Shown: piece by piece, positions 5,302 through 10,274 of the stretch
How the letters are laid out: each line of letters starts with the position of its first letter
Position numbering within the stretch: position 1 is the stretch's first letter
Assembly (NCBI GenBank): GCA_021789095.1
Contig: JAJYJX010000086.1
Location: 1 to 10,274, forward strand
Origin: a bacterium
GTDB lineage: Bacteria; JAMCPX01
Reading direction: 5' to 3'
DNA length: 10,274 nt
Translations under genes and position numbers: made by a program
The notes under the pieces: model-generated
Database searches by the model: none
Seen by the model: only the letters and a program-made list of their open reading frames with translations
What the model was told of the DNA's origin: nothing

Positions 5302-6259
5302 TAAGGCCGAGCAGAAACCGTCCTGTGAATCATACGATTGCGTGATTATCGGGACAGGGCCTGCAGGGCTGACAGCGGGGATCTATACAGCCAGGGCAAG
5401 GCTCAAGACCCTTTTGCTGGAGGAAAAGGCGGTAGGCGGTGAGCTGGTAGTAGCCGACATCGTCGAGAATTATCCCGGCTTTCCCAAGGGCATCACGGGT
5501 GCGGATCTTACGTCTGCCATGGAAGAACAGGCCAGATCGTTCGGTGCGGAGATCTGCGAGGTAGGAGCAAAAAGCATAAATATTGAAGGAGATAACAAGA
5601 TCGTAAACACGACCGACGATCGCCAAATCAGCACAAAAGCCGTGGTTATAGCTGCCGGCACCGAAAGCCTTAAACTGAATGTAAAAGGCGAAAAACAATT
5701 TACAGGCAGGGGGGTATCGTATTGCGCCCAGTGCGACGGCGCTTTCTTCAGAGACAAGGAAATAATCGTTGTAGGAGGAGGAGATACGGCGATAGGCGAT
5801 GCCATATTCCTGACACGGTTTGCCAAAAAAATCTACGTGGTACACCGCAGGGACAAACTCAGAGCTGAGAAGATATTGCAGGAGCGTGCATTCAGCATAC
5901 CTACAATAGAATTTATTTGGGATTCCGTGGTTGCCGAGATAAAGGGAAGCAAAACAGTTGCAGCCGCAGATGTAAAGAATGTCAAAACAGGCAATGTCGC
6001 TACGAAAAAGGTTGACGGGGTTTTCATATTCATAGGAACGAAGCCAAATACCGAGTTCGTCAAGGATATTATAACCATGGACGAGAGCGGATACATAATC
6101 ACAAACGAGCATATGGAAACAAATCGGCCGGGTATATTTGCAGCTGGCGATATAAGGGTAAAGAATGTAAGACAGATTTCAACCGCAGTGGGCGATGGTG
6201 CCATTGCAGGCTACGCCGTACAGCATTACATTGAAAAATTGGAAACGATAAAGAAATAA
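5276..6259 (+). CDS. trxB: Thioredoxin reductase (NADPH)
   Basis: A 327-residue low-molecular-weight thioredoxin reductase of normal length that transfers electrons from NADPH through FAD to thioredoxin. Seen in order: FAD-binding G-T-G-P-A-G (26-31); E-N-Y-P-G-F-P; the redox pair Cys150-Ala-Gln-Cys153-Asp-Gly, where most family members have CATC; NADPH-binding G-G-G-D-T-A (167-172) with H-R-R-D-K-L-R-A from His190, the basic set that selects NADPH; and F-A-A-G-D near the C-terminus, which contacts FAD. The start overlaps the thioredoxin-like gene by 26 bases, with AAAGG at 5261-5265. No later in-frame ATG exists before the FAD motif, which supports this start, although the first 20 residues precede the conserved core. 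It probably serves the flanking thioredoxins and the downstream two-domain disulfide oxidoreductase. Confidence 0.95.
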   Translation: MLLSDLTIDKAEQKPSCESYDCVIIGTGPAGLTAGIYTARARLKTLLLEEKAVGGELVVADIVENYPGFPKGITGADLTSAMEEQARSFGAEICEVGAKSINIEGDNKIVNTTDDRQISTKAVVIAAGTESLKLNVKGEKQFTGRGVSYCAQCDGAFFRDKEIIVVGGGDTAIGDAIFLTRFAKKIYVVHRRDKLRAEKILQERAFSIPTIEFIWDSVVAEIKGSKTVAAADVKNVKTGNVATKKVDGVFIFIGTKPNTEFVKDIITMDESGYIITNEHMETNRPGIFAAGDIRVKNVRQISTAVGDGAIAGYAVQHYIEKLETIKK

Positions 6260-6271
6260 AACGGAGGCAAT

Positions 6272-6922
6272 ATGAGTTTACTGCAAGAGAAAGACAAAGA
6301 ATATCTTAAAAATGAATTCTCGAAATTAAAAAACGACGTAAAATTGGTTCTTTTCACCCAGGAAAAAGATTGCACCTACTGTAATGATGAAAAGATGCTT
6401 ATAGAAGAATTAGGTTCTCTATCCGAAAAAATAAAGGTCGAGTATTACGATTACGCAGTGCAGAATGACAAGAAAGAACAATACAGGGTAGACAAGTATC
6501 CTGCACTTATCATAGAAGGCGCGAAGGATTACGGCATAAGGTATTACGGCATACCGGCGGGTTATGAGTTCGCATCGGTGATAGAGGACATTATGGATGT
6601 ATCGGCGGGCAATACCAATCTGACCGAACAATCGAAAAAGAAGTTAAAATCCATCGACAAACCGGTAAGGATACAGGTTTTTGTAACTCCGAGCTGCCCT
6701 TATTGTCCGAGGGCCGTAAGAACCGCACATAAAATAGCAATAGAAAGCGACCTTGTGACTGCGGACATGGTAGAAGCAACAGAGTTTCCCGAGATCAGCA
6801 CGAGGTACAGCGTTCAGGCCGTGCCAAAAACAATCGTTAATGATGATACTGAATTCGTAGGTGCTGTGCCGGAGGATCAATTCGTAGATGAAGTGCTCTC
6901 CGCACTTAAACCGCATGAATAA
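6272..6922 (+). CDS. Protein disulfide oxidoreductase with two thioredoxin folds (glutaredoxin-like, TIGR02187 type)
   Basis: A 216-residue protein made of two thioredoxin folds. The first has Cys34-Thr-Tyr-Cys37 and a cis-proline in V-D-K-Y-P-A. The second has Cys142-Pro-Tyr-Cys145, the glutaredoxin-type site, and a cis-proline in Q-A-V-P-K-T. Length and two-site layout match the archaeal and thermophile PDO family (glutaredoxin-like domain protein), which can oxidise, reduce or isomerise protein disulfides and in several organisms takes electrons from thioredoxin reductase. Both active sites are intact. In this family the C-terminal CPYC site is usually the more reactive one. The ATG lies five bases after GGAGG (6263-6267) and twelve bases after trxB, so trxB-PDO looks like one transcriptional unit. 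Confidence 0.93.
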   Translation: MSLLQEKDKEYLKNEFSKLKNDVKLVLFTQEKDCTYCNDEKMLIEELGSLSEKIKVEYYDYAVQNDKKEQYRVDKYPALIIEGAKDYGIRYYGIPAGYEFASVIEDIMDVSAGNTNLTEQSKKKLKSIDKPVRIQVFVTPSCPYCPRAVRTAHKIAIESDLVTADMVEATEFPEISTRYSVQAVPKTIVNDDTEFVGAVPEDQFVDEVLSALKPHE

Positions 6923-7003
6923 CGCCGGCGTACCTGCCATACACTTGAAAATTTTTATGTCATTCCCTGAAACATATTTTAACAGGTAAAGGAGAACCGG
7001 CTG

Positions 7004-8356
7004 ATGTCTGAGAATGTTGTTATCGTAGGCGGTGTTGCAGCAGGGATGAGTGCAGCAAGCCAGGCGAAAAGAAGAAAACCTTCGTTAAACGTTATTGCGC
7101 TGGAAAAAACTGAATTTGTCTCTTACGGCTCATGCGGCCTGCCGTACTACATTATGGACATAATAAAGAAGCATACGGATCTCATCGCCGTTACGAAGGA
7201 AAAATTCAAGACCGAAAGAAACATTGATGTCCAAACAAGAATAGAAGCCGTCAGCATAGATCCGAAAGAGGGCAAAATTCATGCAATCGATCACAACGAG
7301 AAAAAAGATGTTGTCTTCCCGTATGATTATCTTGCCATTACAACAGGTGCTTCTTCAATAAAACCTGCCATACCGGGGATAGAACATCCCGGCATATTCC
7401 TGCTCAGAACCCTTGATGACGGAATTGCCGTTAAAGGTTACATAAAATCATTCCCTGTAAAGAGAACCGCCATTATAGGAGCGGGCTATATCGGTATGGA
7501 AATGGCAGAAGTATTCAAGGGGCTTGGATTCGAAGTCGTTGTAATCGAGAAAATGCCGAACATACTCGGCACCATGGATGAGGAAATTACGTCCGTCGTG
7601 GAAAAAACCCTTGAAAGCAATGGTGTAAGGATCCTCAAGTCAACAGAGGTCAAATCATTTGATAGGAAAGACAGCGGCATGATAAAGATAGAAACAAGCA
7701 ACGGCGGTTTTGACGTTGATATGGTTATGTTCGGGACGGGTGTTAAGCCGAATTCCATGATTGCAAAAGCAGCCGGTGCCCTGACAGGTGCCCATGATGC
7801 AATACTTGTCAACGAGAAGATGGAAACCAACATCCCTCATGTATATTCGGCAGGTGATTGTGCCACTGCAAAGCATATAGTTCTCAAAAAGGATCTGTAC
7901 ATACCAATGGGTACAACCGCCAATAAACAGGGCAGGATTGCAGGAGCAAACATAGCAGGCGGTGATGAAACGTTTAAGGGCGTCGCAGGTACTGCTGTTG
8001 TAAAGGTATTTGATCTGGAAGTTGCCAGGACCGGCTTAACTGAAAAAGAGGCCAGGGATTATGGGTTTAATGTGGTTTCAAGCGTCATTACATCAAGGAC
8101 GAGGGCACATTACTACCCCGGCAGCAAGCCTATAACGATAAAAGTTGTAATAGATAAAAAAAAGGGTAAACTCATGGGAGCGCAGATGGTAGGCGGGGAA
8201 GGTGTGGCAAAGAGAATAGATATTGTTGTTGCAGGATTGTATGAAGGTATGACCGTTGGTGAACTGTCCAGACTCGACTTGAGCTATGCACCGCAATTCG
8301 CTCCTGTATGGGATCCTTTGTTAGTAGCTGCAAACGACGCTTTAAAAAAGGTGTAG
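7004..8356 (+). CDS. CoA-disulfide / CoA-persulfide reductase-like flavoprotein
   Basis: A 450-residue FAD- and NAD(P)H-dependent disulfide oxidoreductase of the single-cysteine group (CoA-disulfide reductase, NADH-dependent persulfide reductase, NADH oxidase). It shows G-G-V-A-A-G-M-S near the N-terminus for FAD and Y-G-S-Cys44-G-L-P-Y-Y, the redox cysteine. G-A-G-Y-I-G-M-E at about 159-166 binds the nicotinamide nucleotide, and S-A-G-D-C is the second FAD motif. The C-terminus D-L-S-Y-A-P-Q-F-A-P-V-W-D-P-L is the CoA-disulfide reductase signature. Tyr370 and Tyr428 are 58 residues apart, matching Tyr361 and Tyr419 of the Staphylococcus aureus enzyme that assist catalysis across the dimer. 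Those tyrosines favour CoA-disulfide or persulfide reduction over plain NADH oxidase activity. There is no rhodanese domain fused at the C-terminus. The SD AAAGGAGA (6988-6995) is strong. The gene follows the PDO after 81 bases and ends one base before the OsmC gene. Confidence 0.9.
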   Translation: MSENVVIVGGVAAGMSAASQAKRRKPSLNVIALEKTEFVSYGSCGLPYYIMDIIKKHTDLIAVTKEKFKTERNIDVQTRIEAVSIDPKEGKIHAIDHNEKKDVVFPYDYLAITTGASSIKPAIPGIEHPGIFLLRTLDDGIAVKGYIKSFPVKRTAIIGAGYIGMEMAEVFKGLGFEVVVIEKMPNILGTMDEEITSVVEKTLESNGVRILKSTEVKSFDRKDSGMIKIETSNGGFDVDMVMFGTGVKPNSMIAKAAGALTGAHDAILVNEKMETNIPHVYSAGDCATAKHIVLKKDLYIPMGTTANKQGRIAGANIAGGDETFKGVAGTAVVKVFDLEVARTGLTEKEARDYGFNVVSSVITSRTRAHYYPGSKPITIKVVIDKKKGKLMGAQMVGGEGVAKRIDIVVAGLYEGMTVGELSRLDLSYAPQFAPVWDPLLVAANDALKKV

Positions 8357-8357
8357 T

Positions 8358-8789
8358 ATGCCGAAAACAGAAATTAAATGGCAGAATGAAATGAGGTTCG
8401 AAGGTATACCCGAATCAGGACATGCTGTTATTATGGACGCAGAAAAGGTCCACGGTGGGGCTGATACCGGTGCAAGGCCTATGGAATTGCTGCTTGTAGG
8501 CTTGGGCGGATGCACGGGCATGGATGTTGTGTCCATCCTGAAAAAGATGCGAAAACACATAAAGAGCTTCAGGATGAATATCAATGCTGAAAGGGCCAAG
8601 GAACATCCGAAGGTTTATACAAACATATCACTTGAATACATCGTTGAGGGGGATATGGAAGAGAAAGATGTTATGAAAGCCATAGAACTCTCCCGGCAGA
8701 AATTCTGTTCGGTTTCTGCCATGCTCGGGAAAACGGCAAAAATATCTTATACCTGGAAACTGTTAAGGACTGGGGACAGTGTTTCTTGA
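8358..8789 (+). CDS. OsmC-family protein (YhfA-like peroxide/thiol protein)
   Basis: A 143-residue OsmC/Ohr-fold protein. These form dimers in which a pair of cysteines reduces organic hydroperoxides. The first cysteine is in G-G-C-T-G-M-D-V (Cys52) and the second in K-F-C-S-V-S-A-M-L (Cys117), both present and in the expected places. The G-G-C-T-G-M-D-V-V-x-I-L-x-K-M-R run is typical of the YhfA-like subgroup, whose physiological substrate is less certain than that of Ohr. The ATG follows the flavoprotein stop by one base, so the two are surely co-translated and probably act on related thiols or peroxides. Some related proteins are linked to sulfane-sulfur metabolism, and the neighbour makes that possible here. 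Confidence 0.92.
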   Translation: MPKTEIKWQNEMRFEGIPESGHAVIMDAEKVHGGADTGARPMELLLVGLGGCTGMDVVSILKKMRKHIKSFRMNINAERAKEHPKVYTNISLEYIVEGDMEEKDVMKAIELSRQKFCSVSAMLGKTAKISYTWKLLRTGDSVS

Positions 8790-9646
8790 GGCGGATATTT
8801 TTATCAGCAGTACTTATATTATTTATTGTGTCCACTGCTTCTTTATCCATTGCCGATTCAACACTTCTTTATGCAACCCCCGCAGCCGCAGGCATGGGCG
8901 GGGCATTCGGCTCAATCGCTGATGACAACAGCGCAATCATTATAAATCCGGCAGGCATGAGCGCTAAGAAACGGTACGGCGCGCACATCGGCTACCTGTA
9001 TACCAACCCCGATACCGAGAGCAGGGTTGATTTTTCCGCGGTTGACAGCCACACGAGCCAGGTGGGCGTCGGTGTCGCATACATCAGGGACTATTACAGA
9101 ACACCGTCGTTCGGCGTACAGAGAAATACATACGTGACGGCAATATCGATGGGAACGCCGGGAATCTTCAGTGCAGGCATCAATGGCAGGATGGATCAGT
9201 TTACACAGGGCCTTTCAGGCGAATCGCAAACACTCGGGTACGGCATTATCTTTTCGCCGGGGCTGTCTTTCTTAAACCTTTCCATTGCAGGTCTGAACCT
9301 CACAAGGATCAAGGGAACGCGTGAACAACTTCCTCCAAGGCTTATAGATGCGGGCATATCATTGCAGCTCCAGGACGTGCTGACGATCTCCTTTGACGGG
9401 GTAAAAAACCTTGAAATCTCCACCGGGAAAAATATCGATTATCATGCAGGCGGAGAAATTGTGCTGGTAAAACAAATCGTCCTGCGCGGCGGTTATGCAT
9501 GGATGGATACACAAAACGACAAAACCTATTCAGCAGGTATTGCATGGGACGCGCCAAGGTTCACCATTGCCTACACCTTTGTGGGCGACGTGATCCACAA
9601 GCAGAACAACGTCCAGCTCGTGTCCTTTACCTTATACCCTTTTTAG
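8786..9646 (+). CDS. Outer-membrane beta-barrel protein, PorV/UPF0164-like
   Basis: A 286-residue exported protein. The N-terminus has two arginines, a hydrophobic core (about 4-20) and a likely signal-peptidase site after S-I-A (near residue 23). The mature start contains A-A-A-G-M-G-G-A-F-G-S-I-A-D-D, followed by I-I-I-N-P-A-G-M, the hallmark of PorV/PorQ, UPF0164 and FadL-related barrels. Alternating polar and hydrophobic strands fill the rest, and the last residue is Phe (T-L-Y-P-F), an outer-membrane insertion signal. This implies a Gram-negative host. The start is a TTG overlapping the osmC stop (TTGA), with GGGGA about ten bases upstream. No ATG in this frame precedes the signal peptide core. 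It may share the redox transcript, but a functional link is not evident. Confidence 0.85.
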   Translation: MRRIFLSAVLILFIVSTASLSIADSTLLYATPAAAGMGGAFGSIADDNSAIIINPAGMSAKKRYGAHIGYLYTNPDTESRVDFSAVDSHTSQVGVGVAYIRDYYRTPSFGVQRNTYVTAISMGTPGIFSAGINGRMDQFTQGLSGESQTLGYGIIFSPGLSFLNLSIAGLNLTRIKGTREQLPPRLIDAGISLQLQDVLTISFDGVKNLEISTGKNIDYHAGGEIVLVKQIVLRGGYAWMDTQNDKTYSAGIAWDAPRFTIAYTFVGDVIHKQNNVQLVSFTLYPF

Positions 9647-9851
9647 GATATACAGAATCAAATTACCGCACCGCGGTTGACTTTAACAAAGAAGGTTTGA
9701 AAATATCCTTATGAAAACCGATCTTGCGAGAGATGATCTTCATGAACCCTCATGATAAATATAACCGTTATTAAAAACAGTAATATTCTGTCAAGGAAAA
9801 ACGGTAATAGCTGTTGACAGGAATATCAAAACTAAATTATCGCGCCGCTGT
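9647..9851. other. Convergent intergenic region (205 bases)
   Basis: This gap lies between the beta-barrel gene (plus) and the GTPase gene (minus). It contains an 8-base palindrome ACCGCGGT (9670-9677), a short palindromic TAACCGTTA, and the long hairpin described separately. The only reading frames are short, without SD sites or recognisable products. I see no RNA gene. Confidence 0.5.
9783..9826 (-). terminator. Probable terminator hairpin for the minus-strand GTPase gene
   Basis: ATATTCTGTCAA (9783-9794) pairs with TTGACAGGAATAT (9814-9826) apart from one bulged G, giving a 12-bp stem with a 19-base loop. On the minus strand the stem is followed within a few bases by TTTTT, which fits a terminator for the gene ending at 9852. 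On the plus strand no T-run follows. The loop is long for a classical intrinsic terminator, and a protein-binding inverted repeat is the alternative. Confidence 0.4.
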
Positions 9852-10274
9852 TCAGAACTTTATCGTTACCTTCAGCTCGTAGTGTGTTTTGTCCTCGTCC
9901 ACAGCTATGATAGGTATTATCACTGTACCATCGCTCAAGGCTTCGGGTTTGCCTACTTCCAAAACATTCAGGATTTTTCTTGGCTGCGTCTGGACAGCAC
10001 GCTTTACGTCAGCCTGTACAAACTTTTGTTCCGTCGTTGGTACCGCAGACTCTTTAAACGGTTCTATTACCTGCTGCCGCCCGGGGTTGACTGGCTCTGA
10101 CTGTTCTATCTGTATCTCTCTTACTTCTTTGTCCTGCGCCTTTCCAACATCGGCTATGGACGTCTGATTTTTTAATCTATGGACGACCAACTTGGTAATG
10201 CCGGTCAGGGTCTGCAAAACACCTGCCCCGTTGTTTGCCGAAGCTTCGAAATACGGCACATTCAATTTATTCAA
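9852..10274 (-). CDS. MglA-like small GTPase, C-terminal part with extension (cut by window edge)
   Basis: The frame is open from the window edge to a TGA at 9852-9854 (140 codons). The first codon at the edge is an internal TTG, not a start. The N-terminal visible part, N-V-P-Y-F-E-A-S-A-N-N-G-A-G-V followed by T-L-T-G-I-T, matches the G5 region and last helix of Ras-like bacterial GTPases of the MglA type (polarity and gliding switch proteins). The nucleotide-binding G1-G4 motifs would lie outside the window. After the helix comes a linker rich in Gln, Glu and Val of about 60 residues, then a strand-rich end (about 100-140) with V-I-I-P-I-I-A-V-D-E-D and Y-E-L-K-V-T-I. MglA itself ends shortly after the last helix, so this tail is an additional domain of unknown role. 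Confidence 0.7.
   Translation of the reverse strand: MNKLNVPYFEASANNGAGVLQTLTGITKLVVHRLKNQTSIADVGKAQDKEVREIQIEQSEPVNPGRQQVIEPFKESAVPTTEQKFVQADVKRAVQTQPRKILNVLEVGKPEALSDGTVIIPIIAVDEDKTHYELKVTIKF

Noticed and set aside
5330-6112. Minus-strand open frame of 260 codons
   Set aside because: It lies wholly inside trxB, which has every expected motif. The minus product resembles nothing and is rich in Cys and Tyr, as shadow frames often are.
6923-7003. Possible separate promoter with TTGAAA at 6945-6950 before the flavoprotein gene
   Set aside because: No acceptable -10 lies 15-19 bases downstream. The gap can be read through from the PDO gene.
9499-9714. Plus-strand frame overlapping the end of the beta-barrel gene
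   Set aside because: It is out of frame with the barrel gene, has no SD and has no family resemblance.
9882-10167. Plus-strand frames opposite the GTPase fragment
   Set aside because: The minus-strand reading has a recognisable GTPase G5 region and a clean stop. The plus frames are low-information and overlap one another.
1-10274. Search for tRNA, rRNA, CRISPR arrays, insertion sequences or prophage signs
   Set aside because: No clover-leaf pattern, repeat-spacer array, transposase or terminal inverted repeats were seen. The gene order looks like an ordinary chromosome.

Overview
The window is bacterial chromosome of moderate G+C (judged by eye, not calculated). It is gene-dense, with clear Shine-Dalgarno (SD) sites, frequent ATA and AGG codons and several translationally coupled starts. 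The mix of genes suggests an anaerobic or microaerophilic Gram-negative bacterium, perhaps Desulfobacterota or a related uncultured lineage: an outer-membrane beta-barrel of PorV/UPF0164 type, an MglA-like GTPase, a bacterial deoxyhypusine-synthase-like enzyme, a two-domain protein disulfide oxidoreductase (PDO), and a CoA-disulfide/persulfide-reductase-type flavoprotein. The taxonomic guess is an inference. No marker gene is present.

Layout. At 1-186 is the start of a minus-strand YwiC-like membrane protein, cut by the window edge. A 125-base divergent intergenic region follows. Next is a plus-strand operon (312-4367): two tandem paralogues of a small family I cannot name with certainty, a deoxyhypusine-synthase-family protein with the catalytic lysine, a second more distant protein of apparently the same fold without that motif, and an extended short-chain dehydrogenase (sugar epimerase type). 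The junctions are tight: ATGA overlap, 3-base gap and abutting TAGATG.

From 4433 to 8789 lies a thiol-redox cassette: thioredoxin (WCMPC), thioredoxin-like protein (WCASC), thioredoxin reductase, two-domain PDO, CoA-disulfide-reductase-like flavoprotein and OsmC-family protein. An outer-membrane beta-barrel gene (8786-9646) is coupled to osmC by a TTGA overlap. At the right edge, on the minus strand, is the C-terminal part of a small GTPase of MglA type with an extra C-terminal domain (9852-10274). The convergent 205-base gap before it holds a probable terminator hairpin.

How the genes may work together. TrxB would pass NADPH electrons to the thioredoxins and probably to the PDO. The CoA-disulfide-reductase-like protein and the OsmC protein (peroxidatic cysteine pair) would handle low-molecular-weight disulfides, persulfides or hydroperoxides. 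Together this looks like a thiol/persulfide homeostasis and peroxide defence locus. The upstream operon is less understood. Its most notable element is the adjacent pair of deoxyhypusine-synthase-like proteins, whose substitutions at substrate-binding positions argue against true deoxyhypusine synthesis and for a polyamine-type or unknown reaction.
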